NCBI RefSeq assembly: GCF_013344475.1
Contig: NZ_JABUOU010000004.1
Coordinates: 271,286-335,285 of the forward strand
Direction: 5' to 3'
DNA length: 64,000 nt
Source of the DNA: Martelella limonii
Lineage (GTDB): Bacteria; Pseudomonadota; Alphaproteobacteria; Rhizobiales; Rhizobiaceae
This document shows positions 24,348 to 36,529 of this stretch, piece after piece. How positions within the stretch are numbered: position 1 is the first letter of the stretch; each line of letters opens with the position of its first letter. Made by a program: the position numbers and the translations under genes. Below the pieces are notes generated by a model. That model ran no database searches. It was not told where the DNA came from and saw nothing but the letters and a program-made list of their open reading frames with translations.

Positions 24348-25924
24348 TCCGCATCGCCGTCCTGTCCGATCCGCATCTGCATGACGTCCGCTTCGGCAGC
24401 ACGGCGGCCGAGGCGCCGTTCGTGCGCTCGCTTTCCGACAGCCTGCATTCCACCCGCATCTTCAACGAGAGCGAACCGGCGTTGCGCGCGGCTCTCGATG
24501 CCATCGCTGCCGAGAAGATCGGGCTGTGCATCATCGCCGGCGACCTGACGGATGATGGCCAGCCCGCGAACTGGCAGGCGGCGGCTGCCCTGCTGACCGA
24601 CTATTCCCGACGCCATGGCATCCGCTTCTTCGCCACGCCCGGCAACCACGACCAGTGGGCGATGACCGGCAAGCCGCTGGTGAAAAACGTCGTCGACCCA
24701 GACGGCAATGTCGAAGCGCGGGCAGGCCACGGCGCCCCGCCCCGAAAAGGCGCGCGACTCTGCCCCGGCATGCGCATGGTCGGCTACGATGAGGTGCCGG
24801 CTTATGCCGCCCGCTTTGGCTATCACCCTCAGCCCTCCGATCTGCACTGGGAAACTCCCTTCGGCACAACGCCCGAGCTGGAGTACCGCAAGGCGCATTT
24901 CGCCTCGCCGCAGGGCGGCGGTGCCTTCGTCAGCGACCTCTCCTATCTGGTCGAGCCGATCGAGGGGCTGTGGCTGCTTTCCATAGACGCCAATGTCTAT
25001 CTGCCGGACGGGTCCGGCGGCCATGTCGATTGCAGCAAGGAGGGCTGGAATGCAACGGTGCGGCACAAGCCCTATTTGCTGGGCTGGATGCGCGATGTCG
25101 CCCGCCGGGCCCGGGCCGGAAACAAGCGGCTGGTCGCCTTCTCGCATTATCCCGTAGCGGACATATTCCATGGCTGCACCCCGGAGCTGGAAACCCTGCC
25201 CGGCTCCCGCGCCGGCGCACGGCGCATGCCGGCACCGGATGTGGCTGCCGCCATCGCCGCCACCGGCCTTCCGCTCCATCTCAGTGGCCACTGGCACGTG
25301 GATGCCACCGCTGCCGTCGGCGGGCTGGTGAACGTCTCCGTTCCATCGACGGTCGCATATCCAGCCGGCTGGAAATGTCTCGAAATCAGCGCGGAAGGCA
25401 CGCATGTTCTGGAGCGCGCGGTTCATGATGCCCCCGGCTTCGACGCCTGGTTCGCCCGCTATGCCGCCGAGGCCGATCGGACAGGACGGGAGAGTTCAAG
25501 TCTGGCTGTCGCGGATTACTGGGAGTTTCTGGATCGCCATTTCGAGACGGTCGTCCTTGAGCGACGCCTGACTGAAGACTGGCCAGCCCGGATGCGGGCC
25601 ATGGTGAAGACCATGCGCCTGCCCGATATCGCGGGCCTTCTTTCGCTCCCGCAGACAGCACTGCCCGATATCGCCCTTTCCGATATCTTCGTCGACTGGT
25701 ACCGGCTGCGCGAGGCCGGCGGTGGCGCTGCCGCCGGCCTGTCGACGGAACGCCGTGCGCTCTACGCCGGGCTCGCGCAAAGCGCAGCCGGGATGACTTT
25801 TCCGGGTGGTTCCGACGCCGCCATTCTGGCGGTCTTCCTGCGCACGCTCGGCCTTATCCTGGCCGGCGATGATGGGAAACGGGCCGCTCTCGGCCGGCTG
25901 AGGGAGGTCTCCGTCCCGTGCTAG
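24344..25924 (+). CDS. Calcineurin-like metallophosphoesterase
   Basis: This 526-aa two-metal phosphoesterase has every family motif: SDPHLHD (8-14), GDLTDDG, GNHDQW, FSHYPVADIF and SGHWHVDA. The layout resembles CpdA/GpdQ-type phosphodiesterases but with a C-terminal extension of about 190 residues that I do not recognise. A phosphodiesterase would supply monoesters for the IMPases and the cysteine phosphatase. Its stop overlaps that of the opposing LacI gene within CTAG (25921-25924). Confidence 0.87.
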   Translation: MIRIAVLSDPHLHDVRFGSTAAEAPFVRSLSDSLHSTRIFNESEPALRAALDAIAAEKIGLCIIAGDLTDDGQPANWQAAAALLTDYSRRHGIRFFATPGNHDQWAMTGKPLVKNVVDPDGNVEARAGHGAPPRKGARLCPGMRMVGYDEVPAYAARFGYHPQPSDLHWETPFGTTPELEYRKAHFASPQGGGAFVSDLSYLVEPIEGLWLLSIDANVYLPDGSGGHVDCSKEGWNATVRHKPYLLGWMRDVARRARAGNKRLVAFSHYPVADIFHGCTPELETLPGSRAGARRMPAPDVAAAIAATGLPLHLSGHWHVDATAAVGGLVNVSVPSTVAYPAGWKCLEISAEGTHVLERAVHDAPGFDAWFARYAAEADRTGRESSSLAVADYWEFLDRHFETVVLERRLTEDWPARMRAMVKTMRLPDIAGLLSLPQTALPDIALSDIFVDWYRLREAGGGAAAGLSTERRALYAGLAQSAAGMTFPGGSDAAILAVFLRTLGLILAGDDGKRAALGRLREVSVPC

Positions 25925-26940
25925 CCCATGCGCACAGTCTTGCGCCAGACCGGAAGCGCCTGGAAGGCGGAAACGCTGCCGCTGGTCTCCGAAGTCAGGA
26001 TCTCGGCAATACGCGCAACCATCTCATCCATCGGCTGGCGGAACGTGGTCAGCTCATAGCCCGACCAACGCGCCTGCGGCACGTCATCGAAGCCGATCAC
26101 GCAGAGATCGCGCGGGATCTCGATGCCGAATATTTTGCGCGCTGCGTCAATGAAGCCAAAAGCCAGAAGATCGGTGACGCAAAACACGCCATCGGGCGGG
26201 TTGGACCGCCCCAGCAGGACCCGCGCGGACTCCAGGCCGGTGTCATAGCTGGTGGGGCCGATCCGGACGACGTCGATCTCGATGCCTACCTCGGCAGCGG
26301 CCTCGGCAAAGGCGCTTTCGCGCGTGGTCATGGACGAAGTACGCGCCTGCGACGATACACAGGCCAGCCGCACGCAGCCTGCCCGCCGCAGCAGCGCCAG
26401 TGCTTCGCGACAGGCTGTGGTATTGTCGATGCGGATCCGCTCGACGCCCTCGGCATCGTCGTCCCGGTTGACCAGCACGACGCGCTGACCGTTCGACAGG
26501 CAACTCTGCACGAGCTTCGCCGGCGGAGACCCGCTGAGCACCACCGAAGCTTCCGCTCGGAAATGCAGGCTTTGCCGCAACGCCTGGCTGACACTATCGT
26601 CATCGCCGCCGGTATTGATGATCATCGCCACCTTGCCGTGCAACTGGAGCTGCCGCGTCACCTTTTCGATCAACGCGCTGTGGTAGGGCTGGCCGATATC
26701 GGCGGCGATCAGGCACACGATCTTGGAGGGCTCGCCGACCAGGCCCCGGGCGAGGAGATTGGCGTGATAGCCCAATTCCTCTGCCGCTTTCATCACCTTG
26801 CGCCGCGTGGCGGGCGCCACGCTGCCGGCGCCGGAAAAGGTGCGCGACACGGCCGAGCGGGAAACCCCTGCGCGTTCGGCCACCTCGTTGGCGCTGACAT
26901 AGGAGACCCGGTCACCGCGCGGCATGGTCGGTTTCGTCAT
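25921..26940 (-). CDS. LacI-family transcriptional regulator
   Basis: This 339-aa repressor has an N-terminal helix-turn-helix (VSANEVAERAGVSRSAVSRTFS) followed by a LacI hinge (GSVAPATRRKV) and a periplasmic-binding-like sensor (SKIVCLIAADIGQPYHSALIE through CVIGFDDVPQARWSGYELTT). The start ATG 26940 (MTKPTMPRGDRVSYV) is chosen as normal for the family; the frame extends back to 27012. It is convergent with the phosphatase operon and divergent from the Na/Pi gene, so it likely senses the imported sugar or polyol. A degenerate copy of the operator-like motif lies 20 bases before its start. Confidence 0.9.
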   Translation of the reverse strand: MTKPTMPRGDRVSYVSANEVAERAGVSRSAVSRTFSGAGSVAPATRRKVMKAAEELGYHANLLARGLVGEPSKIVCLIAADIGQPYHSALIEKVTRQLQLHGKVAMIINTGGDDDSVSQALRQSLHFRAEASVVLSGSPPAKLVQSCLSNGQRVVLVNRDDDAEGVERIRIDNTTACREALALLRRAGCVRLACVSSQARTSSMTTRESAFAEAAAEVGIEIDVVRIGPTSYDTGLESARVLLGRSNPPDGVFCVTDLLAFGFIDAARKIFGIEIPRDLCVIGFDDVPQARWSGYELTTFRQPMDEMVARIAEILTSETSGSVSAFQALPVWRKTVRMG

Positions 26941-26959
26941 GCACAGCCTTTGAAAATAG

Positions 26960-26974
26960 TTGCAAGAATGTTCA
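26960..26974. promoter_or_regulatory. Degenerate operator-like motif before the LacI gene
   Basis: TTGCAAGAATGTTCA matches 11 of 15 positions of motif copy 2 (TTGCACATATGTGCA), keeping TTGCA, ATGT and CA. It lies between the LacI gene and the divergent Na/Pi gene, where a repressor could control both. Confidence 0.4.
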
Positions 26975-27062
26975 CTCAACAGCACCGTAATGCCTTGCCC
27001 GGCGCCGCTCAAGCGAAAGCTGGGGCGAGCCTGTTACCTGCCGATCGGAGAGGAGGCGCGGC

Positions 27063-28715
27063 GTGAACTCGACCATCCAGCTCATCGACCTTCTGGGCGC
27101 CGCCGCTCTGGTTCTCTGGGCCCTGCGCATGATCAAGTCTGGCATCCTGTCAGGCTTTGGCGCTTCGTTGCGGCAAGGGATCGCGAAGGGTACCGGCAAC
27201 CGGTTTCTGGCGGCGATCTCGGGCATGCTCGTCACGATCGCGGTGCAATCTTCGACCGCGACCGCGGTGATCACCGGCTCCTTCGTCTCGCGCAATATCA
27301 TTGCGCCGCGCATGGCACAGGCGGTGTTGCTTGGAGCCAACCTCGGCACCGCGTTGACCGCCGCAATCCTGGTGCACGACCTGCATTGGCTGTCGCCGGC
27401 GTTGATCCTCTGCGGTTTCGTAACCCATGCCCGCAGCCGATTGCCGCGCGGGCGCGGCATCGGAAGAGCGATGATCGGGCTCGGCCTGATGCTCCTCGCC
27501 CTGGGGTTGCTCAGCGCAGCCACGGAACCGCTGCGCGAAGCCGAGGTCACCGCCGCCGTCCTTTCTGCGCTGGATCAGGGGCTGATCTTCGGTCTGCTGC
27601 TGGCCGCCGTTCTGGCCTTCGCGTCGTCCTCAAGCCTTGCCGTTGTGTTATTTGTCTCGATCCTTGCCGAAAACGGCGCCCTCACGCCGGCGCTGGTGCT
27701 GGTGCTGGTGGCCGGCGCCAATCTGGGCGGGGCGCTGCCGCCCTGCCTGGCCGTCGCCGACGAGGGGCCGAATGCACGGCGGCTCGTTCGCTGCAACCTG
27801 GCTGTGCGGGGTGTCGGGGCATTGCTGGTGTTGCTCACCGCCGGCATTGCAGGCCCCTATCTCTCGGAGTTTCTGCCGTCCGGCGGTCGTCTTGCCATTG
27901 CCGCACATCTTGCCTTCAACACCATCCTGCTGGTGCTGTTCCTGCCGCTGCTCGGCCCTCTCGACCGCCTCGCGCGTCTGATATGGCCTGATCCCGCGCG
28001 GGAAAGGGGCGAAGCCTCCTATCTCGACGACGCCGCACTCGGCACGCCCGCCCTCGCCCTTGGCGGGGCAGCACGCGAGGTGCTTCGCATCGGCGACAAT
28101 GTGGGCTTGATGATGGAGCTCAACCTGCGATCCCTGCTGGTTGACGATCCCGATGCCGCGCGCAAGATCGCCCAGCTTGATGACCGCGTCGATGCCGCCC
28201 TCACCGACTTGAAGCTCTATTTTGCCCGGCTCGGGCGCACGGAACTGAACGACGGGGAAAATGCCCGCATGCGCGAGATCCTGTCCTATGCGATCAATCT
28301 GGAACATGTGGGGGATATCATCGACCGGGACCTTTCGGAAATGGCGCGCAAGAAGGCGGACCGGCAGGTGAAATTCTCAACCGCCGGCGAGGAGGAAATC
28401 GGCGAGCTCTATCGCAAGACGCTGCTCAACCTCGAACTGGCGCAATCGGTTTTCCTCAGCCGCGACGTCAATCTTGCCCGGCGCCTGACAGCCGAGAAGG
28501 TCCATGTCCGCCAGATCGAGGAACGCTCGCAGAAGAAGCATATCGAGCGCCTTCGGAACGGGCAGCCGGAAACGCTCGGCTCGACCTCGCTTCATCTGGA
28601 CATTTTGCGCGACCTGAAGCGCATCAACGCGCATATCGCGGCCGTGTCCTATCCGATCCTGTCCGATGCGGGAGAGCTGTCGGCAAGCCGGGTGATCTCG
28701 CTGCAAGCCCAATGA
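27063..28715 (+). CDS. Na/Pi-cotransporter-family protein with PhoU-like tail
   Basis: This 550-aa membrane protein has two inverted Na/Pi repeats: AVQSSTATAVITGSF (about residues 60-75) and FASSSSLAVVLFVSI (about 182-196) are the QSS-type signature loops. A cytoplasmic PhoU-like helical domain occupies about residues 340-540. The start is GTG 27063 with GGAGAGGAGG upstream. Family members move phosphate; the E. coli relative YjbB exports it. Next to an operon that releases phosphate inside the cell, export of excess phosphate is an attractive role, though uptake is possible. Confidence 0.88.
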   Translation: MNSTIQLIDLLGAAALVLWALRMIKSGILSGFGASLRQGIAKGTGNRFLAAISGMLVTIAVQSSTATAVITGSFVSRNIIAPRMAQAVLLGANLGTALTAAILVHDLHWLSPALILCGFVTHARSRLPRGRGIGRAMIGLGLMLLALGLLSAATEPLREAEVTAAVLSALDQGLIFGLLLAAVLAFASSSSLAVVLFVSILAENGALTPALVLVLVAGANLGGALPPCLAVADEGPNARRLVRCNLAVRGVGALLVLLTAGIAGPYLSEFLPSGGRLAIAAHLAFNTILLVLFLPLLGPLDRLARLIWPDPARERGEASYLDDAALGTPALALGGAAREVLRIGDNVGLMMELNLRSLLVDDPDAARKIAQLDDRVDAALTDLKLYFARLGRTELNDGENARMREILSYAINLEHVGDIIDRDLSEMARKKADRQVKFSTAGEEEIGELYRKTLLNLELAQSVFLSRDVNLARRLTAEKVHVRQIEERSQKKHIERLRNGQPETLGSTSLHLDILRDLKRINAHIAAVSYPILSDAGELSASRVISLQAQ

Positions 28716-28819
28716 ATGACCCCGATGCGCGGGCCATTTTCGCCCGCAGGCTCATCGCCGCCGTGCGCAGGCTGAGTGGAAACCGGCAAAGCCACACCGC
28801 ATGGGCAATCGCCGGCTGA
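28712..28819 (+). CDS. Possible 35-residue small protein overlapping the Na/Pi gene
   Basis: ATG 28712 overlaps the preceding stop by four bases (ATGA) and encodes MNDPDARAIFARRLIAAVRR and 15 further residues. Codon use is GC-rich like the neighbours. No family is recognised; it may be a small protein, a truncated gene or chance. Confidence 0.25.
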   Translation: MNDPDARAIFARRLIAAVRRLSGNRQSHTAWAIAG

Positions 28820-28993
28820 AGATCGAGGCCGACGATAAAGTGGATCACGGACAAATCTGACCATGCCCCCAAGACCCCACATTTTGATCGCCGCCCGGTT
28901 AACGTTACAGTGCCGACACTGCCGTGTCTAAGAGCAGCGCAACAGACATGAACGTCTTGTTTTTCAATGCCTTGCGATGTGATCTGGCTGGTG

Positions 28994-29068
28994 TGGCTGG
29001 GGTGGCTGGATTCGAACCAGCGCATGCCGGTACCAAAAACCGGTGCCTTACCGCTTGGCTACACCCCA
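28994..29068 (-). tRNA. tRNA-Gln (anticodon UUG)
   Basis: The minus strand gives a full cloverleaf of 75 nt with encoded CCA. The acceptor arm is TGGGGTG/CACCCCA, the D-arm region is AGCCAAGCGGTAAGG, the anticodon stem CCGGT/ACCGG holds the loop TTTTGGT (anticodon TTG), and the T-arm is CTGGTTCGAATCCAG. It reads the glutamine codon CAA. Confidence 0.95.
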
Positions 29069-29248
29069 AAGAGGTCCGCGGGCTGTGGCCGGCGGAGCGC
29101 ACAGCCTCATAGCAAAGCTACAAGCCCGCCTCAACGCCTAATTCGACCGCGTCTGCGAGAATTTTCCGCGCTGCCGCCGCGCGCCGCGATGGCCTTGCTT
29201 TTGACGCCGCAATGTCCGAGACAGGGACGAGACGTTTTAGGACAGGCC

Positions 29249-30129
29249 ATGAGCATACCCGAATTCGATCCGGCCTATGGCCGCGCGGTGACGATCGCGG
29301 ACGGCATTGCCCGCCTGACCGCAAACAATCCCTCGCCCTTCACCTATTTCGGAACCAATGGCTATCTCGTCGGCGGCGAGCAGTTGATCATCATCGATCC
29401 GGGCCCCGATCTTGCGGGCGGGCTCGACACCTGGCTCGACATCATCGGCGGGCGCAAGGTGCATGCCATCGCCATCACCCATACCCATATCGACCATTCG
29501 CCGATGGCCCACAGGCTGAAGGCGGCGATCGGCGCGCCGATTGCAGCCTTCGGCCCGCACCGTCCGGCCCGCCCTCTCTTTGAAGGCGAGATCAACCCCT
29601 TCGCCGAAAGCGCCGACATGGCGCTGATCCCCGACATCGTGCTGCAGGACGGTGACACGCTTGCAGCCGGCGGCATCGTGCTCGAAGCCATACACACGCC
29701 CGGCCATACCGCCAATCATCTCGCCTTCGCGCTACAGGATACGCCCTATCTCTTCTGCGGCGACCACATCATGGGCTGGTCGACCACGATCGTCGCCCCG
29801 CCGGACGGCGCGATGGGCGATTACATGGCCTCGCTCGAAAAGCTTCTGGAACGCGCGGAGAGCATCTACCTCCCCGGCCATGGCGACATCATCGCCGATG
29901 CCAGAAACGTGGTGCGGGCAACGCGCTCACACCGGCGCATGCGTGAAAAGGCGATCCTCGAACGCCTGGCTGCCGGTGACGAGACCATCGACGAAATCGT
30001 TCAGGTGATCTACCGCACGACGGACCCGAAGCTTCACGGCGCGGCAGGGCTTTCGGTGCTTGCGCATCTCGAAGATCTGGTCGAACGCGGCCGGGTCGAC
30101 ACCGATGGCCCGCCCATGCTGGCAAACCG

Positions 30130-30148
<19 letters not shown>
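29249..30148 (+). CDS. Metallo-beta-lactamase-fold hydrolase (LACTB2-like)
   Basis: This 299-aa zinc hydrolase shows the family motifs HTHIDHSP (THxHxDH type), HTPGHTANH and CGDHIMGW, with the final metal His in YLPGHGDI. The last 80 residues form a winged-helix-like domain of the sort found in LACTB2 relatives. The start ATG 29249 (MSIPEFDPAYGRAV) is chosen because the upstream frame runs through the tRNA gene. It converges on ppdK, overlapping its end by 19 bases. The substrate is unknown; RNA or thioester hydrolysis are known in relatives. Confidence 0.87.
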
Positions 30149-32805
<2,657 letters not shown>

Positions 32806-32962
32806 CAACCTGCCTTCACCCGCTTTCCGGCCGTCTGCGCCAATACCGGCAAGCGCGAATTCCTCTTCTGGTCCGAGACGTTAGAGCATCGCGGGGGAAA
32901 TGAGAATTGGTCAAAACAGAAAAATGAGGCGAATATCCGCCTTTGTCGGGCCTTGCCCGCAA

Positions 32963-35900
32963 TCAGACCTCTTCCACCAGTTTTTCCGCCGTCTGAAGGT
33001 CGACGGAGACAAGCTGGGAGACGCCCTGCTCGGCCATGGTGACGCCGAACAGCCGGTCCATGCGCGCCATGGTGATCGGGTTGTGGGTGATGACGATGAA
33101 CCGCGTCTGCGTGGTCGCCGCCATCTCGTCGAGCAGATTGCAGTAACGCTCGACATTGTGGTCGTCGAGCGGCGCATCGACCTCGTCCAGCACGCAGATC
33201 GGCGCGGGGTTGGTCAGAAACACGGCAAAGATCAGCGCCATCGCCGTCAGCGCCTGCTCGCCGCCGGAAAGCAGCGTCATGGTCTGCGGCTTCTTGCCGG
33301 GCGGACGGGCAAGGATCTCGAGCCCGGCTTCGAGCGGATCCTCGGATTCGATCAGCTGCAGCTCGGCCATCCCGCCCCCGAAGAGATGCACGAACAGCCG
33401 CTGGAACTGCTCGTTGACGGCGTCGAAGGCGGCCAGCAGCCGCTCGCGGCCCTCGCGGTTCAGGCTCTGGATCGCGCCGCGCAGCTTGCGGATCGCCTCG
33501 ATGATGTCGTCGCGCTCGTTGACCAGCAGATCGAGCTGACCTGAAAGCTCGGTCTGCTCCTCCTCCGCGCGCAGGTTGACCGCGCCAAGCCGCTCGCGCT
33601 CGATCTTCAGCCGCTCCAGCGTGCGCTCCACCGAGGCGGGATCGGGAAGCGCAGCGTCAGGCGCAAGCCCGGTCAGGCGGAACGCCTCGTGCGGGGCGAC
33701 TTCCAGCACCTCGCGGATGCGCTTTTCCGTTTCCTCGCGGCGTTCGCGGGCGGAGACGAGGCGCTCTTCCGCACGGCCGCGTTTTTCGCGGGCTTCGGCA
33801 AGGTCGGAAAGCGCTGCGGCTGCGCGCTTGTCGGCCTCGCGCTGCGCCGTCTCGGCTTCTGCAAGACGGTCGGCAGCCTGCCTGCGCGCCGTTTCCGCCT
33901 GTTCCAGCTCGCGGGTGAGAAGCCGCCGCTTCTCCTCGAATTCCTCGGGCGCCTCCTCGATCCGCTCCAGCTCCTCGCGCGCTTCCTCCTCGCGCATTTT
34001 CAAAACCGCGATCTGGGATTGCGCACTCTTGGCGCGGTTCTGCCAGCTTGCGCGTTCCTGGGCAATGGACGACAGCCTGCGCCTGCGGCTGTCGTTTTCG
34101 CGCAGCAACCCGTCATGGCGCGCGCGGGCCTCGGCAAGCGCACCCCGGCCATGCGCAACCTCCGCGCCCTGTGCAGCAAGGCGCTGTTCAAGCGCCGAAT
34201 GGTCGGGCGCCTCCGCAAGAGCGACGCTCGCATCCTCCAGACTTGCCGCGATCTCCTCGCCCTGGGCCTGAAGCTGGCTCAGCGTTTCAGCCGCCACATC
34301 GCGGCGGCGGACCAGATCGCCGGAGGCGCGCTCGGCCTCGGCGAGGGCCTGGCGCGCATCCGACACGGCGCGGCCAGCAAGGCGTTGCGCGTCTCGGCGC
34401 GCGGCAAGCGCCTGCTCGCCGGCTCTGACGGCATCGGCAGCTTCAGCCTGTGCGTCACGGGCATCTTCCAGCATCACCTCGGCTTCGCTGCGCTCATCCG
34501 CAAGCGCTGCAAGCCGGTTCTTCTGCGACAGGCGCAGGGCAGCAGCGCTCGGTGCATCGGCACCCTTGACGAAGCCGTCCCAGCGGAACACTGCGCCGGC
34601 TTCCGTCACCAGCTCCTGGCCGGGGGCGAGCGCGGCCATCAGCGTCATCGCCCGTTTCTCTTCCACCAGCCCCACCTGCTTCAACCGCCGCAGGACGGCC
34701 GCCGGTGCATCGACGAGGGCCGACAGCGGGCGGCAGCCTTCCGGCAGGCGCGGATCATCCCCGCCCTCTCCGTTACCGTGCCAGTGGGCCGGCGCATCGG
34801 CTTCAAGCGGCGCATCGAGATCATCGCCCAGCACGGCGCCAAGGGCTGTCTCATAGCCATGCTCGATCGACAGGAGATCGGCAAGCGGGATAAAATCGCC
34901 ACCAGCAGCGCTTGCCGCCAGCATTTTTTCGATCGTCCGGGCCTCGGTTTCGATCTCCGACAATCGTGCGCGCGCGGCATCGACAGGCGGGCGTGTCATG
35001 GCCTCGGCATGGCGGGCGGCGGCAAGGCGCTCTTCGGCCTCTTCAGCGGCGGAGAGCGCCTCTTCCTCGGCAATCGCTGCCTCTTCCAGAAGGGCCTGTT
35101 TCTCTGCAGGATCGGGCAGGTCCGCGATGCGTTCCACGATCGCACGCAGCTCCGCCTCGGCCTCGCCGATCTGCCGGCCGATCCTGATGCTGCGATCGGA
35201 AAGCTCATCAATGCGGCGCTGAAGCTGGGCACGGTTTGCGACAACTTCGGCGCGCTCTGCCGTCAGCGCCGTGAAGGTCGCCTCGGCAGTTTCCAGCCGT
35301 CCGGCCGCTTCCTCCATCAACGCCGCCGCCTCGGCAAGCTCCTCGCCGGAAAAGCCGATCAGTTCTGCAAGCTCCGCCTCTTCTTCCGAAAGCCTTTCGA
35401 GGATCGCGCTATTATCGGCAACCATGGCCTCTTCGCGTCGGATATCCTCGCCAAGCTGCAACAGTCGCCGCGACAACTCGTCACGGCGCTGGCTCAGCCG
35501 CGCGGCATCGTCCTCGAGCTGGCGGCGGGCGATCTGCAGGCGCTGCAGAAGGGCGGCGGCCTTGATCTCGTCATCGCGCAGCTCGGGGGTTTTCAGACCG
35601 GCAATCGCCTGCGCCTTGGCCGCTTCCATCTGCCGGTTGGCGCGCCCTGCGACATCCGATGTCAGCTGGTTCAGCGTGCTGGTCGCCTCGGCCTCCGCCT
35701 CCTTGGCCTCGACCCATCTCAAATGCAGCAGGATCGCATCATTCGACCGGATATCGGCCGACAGCATCTTGAACCGTGTCGCCTGCCGCGTCTGACGCTT
35801 GAGACTGTCGATCTGCGCGGAAAGCTGCGCAGTGACATCTTCCAGACGCTCGAGATTGGTTTCCGCCGCCCGCAGCCGCAGCTCGGCTTCATGGCGGCGC

Positions 35901-36424
35901 GAATAGAGCCCGGAAATACCGGCGGCCTCTTCCAGAAGCTGGCGGCGGGCCTGCGGCTTTGCCTGGATCAGCTCGCCGATCCGCCCTTGCCCTACCATGG
36001 CCGGAGAGCGCGCGCCGGTGGAGGCATCGGCAAACAGCAGCTGCACATCCTTGGCGCGCGCTTCCTTGCCGTTGATGCGGTATTGCGAGCCCTGCTCGCG
36101 CGTGATCCTGCGCGAAACCTGGATTTCGTCGCTGTCGTTGAAGGCAGCAGGCGCTGTGCGATCGGAATTGTCGATATTGAGGCCGACTTCGGCGGAATTG
36201 CGCGCCGGACGGTTTCCGGAGCCGGAGAAGATCACGTCGTCCATGCCGGAGGCGCGCATGTTCTTGTAGGAGTTCTCCCCCATCACCCAGCGCAGCGCTT
36301 CGACAAGATTGGACTTGCCGCAGCCATTGGGCCCGACAACGCCGGTGAGCCCCGGCGCAATGATGAAATCACTCGCTTCGACGAAGGATTTGAAACCGGT
36401 GAGGCGCAGGCGGGTGAACTTCAT
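32963..36424 (-). CDS. smc: Chromosome segregation protein SMC
   Basis: This is the condensin-like ATPase that organises the chromosome with ScpAB, 1153 aa. Walker A is GPNGCGKSNLVEALRWVMGE near residue 35, followed by a long coiled coil, a globular hinge around residues 500-640 and a second coiled coil. The ABC signature TLLSGGEQALTAMALIF and Walker B CVLDEVDAPLDDHNVERY are near the end. ATG 36424 (MKFTRLRLTGFKSF) has AGGA at good spacing and matches relatives; ATG 36433 is an alternative. Confidence 0.96.
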   Translation of the reverse strand: MKFTRLRLTGFKSFVEASDFIIAPGLTGVVGPNGCGKSNLVEALRWVMGENSYKNMRASGMDDVIFSGSGNRPARNSAEVGLNIDNSDRTAPAAFNDSDEIQVSRRITREQGSQYRINGKEARAKDVQLLFADASTGARSPAMVGQGRIGELIQAKPQARRQLLEEAAGISGLYSRRHEAELRLRAAETNLERLEDVTAQLSAQIDSLKRQTRQATRFKMLSADIRSNDAILLHLRWVEAKEAEAEATSTLNQLTSDVAGRANRQMEAAKAQAIAGLKTPELRDDEIKAAALLQRLQIARRQLEDDAARLSQRRDELSRRLLQLGEDIRREEAMVADNSAILERLSEEEAELAELIGFSGEELAEAAALMEEAAGRLETAEATFTALTAERAEVVANRAQLQRRIDELSDRSIRIGRQIGEAEAELRAIVERIADLPDPAEKQALLEEAAIAEEEALSAAEEAEERLAAARHAEAMTRPPVDAARARLSEIETEARTIEKMLAASAAGGDFIPLADLLSIEHGYETALGAVLGDDLDAPLEADAPAHWHGNGEGGDDPRLPEGCRPLSALVDAPAAVLRRLKQVGLVEEKRAMTLMAALAPGQELVTEAGAVFRWDGFVKGADAPSAAALRLSQKNRLAALADERSEAEVMLEDARDAQAEAADAVRAGEQALAARRDAQRLAGRAVSDARQALAEAERASGDLVRRRDVAAETLSQLQAQGEEIAASLEDASVALAEAPDHSALEQRLAAQGAEVAHGRGALAEARARHDGLLRENDSRRRRLSSIAQERASWQNRAKSAQSQIAVLKMREEEAREELERIEEAPEEFEEKRRLLTRELEQAETARRQAADRLAEAETAQREADKRAAAALSDLAEAREKRGRAEERLVSARERREETEKRIREVLEVAPHEAFRLTGLAPDAALPDPASVERTLERLKIERERLGAVNLRAEEEQTELSGQLDLLVNERDDIIEAIRKLRGAIQSLNREGRERLLAAFDAVNEQFQRLFVHLFGGGMAELQLIESEDPLEAGLEILARPPGKKPQTMTLLSGGEQALTAMALIFAVFLTNPAPICVLDEVDAPLDDHNVERYCNLLDEMAATTQTRFIVITHNPITMARMDRLFGVTMAEQGVSQLVSVDLQTAEKLVEEV

Positions 36425-36529
36425 AGAGCCCATCCTGCAGGCGAGCGGGAGGCGATTATACGGAAAACGCCAGACGCAAAAAAGCGCGCACCTGAAAAGG
36501 CGCGCGCCGTCACTCTGGCTGTCACACGC

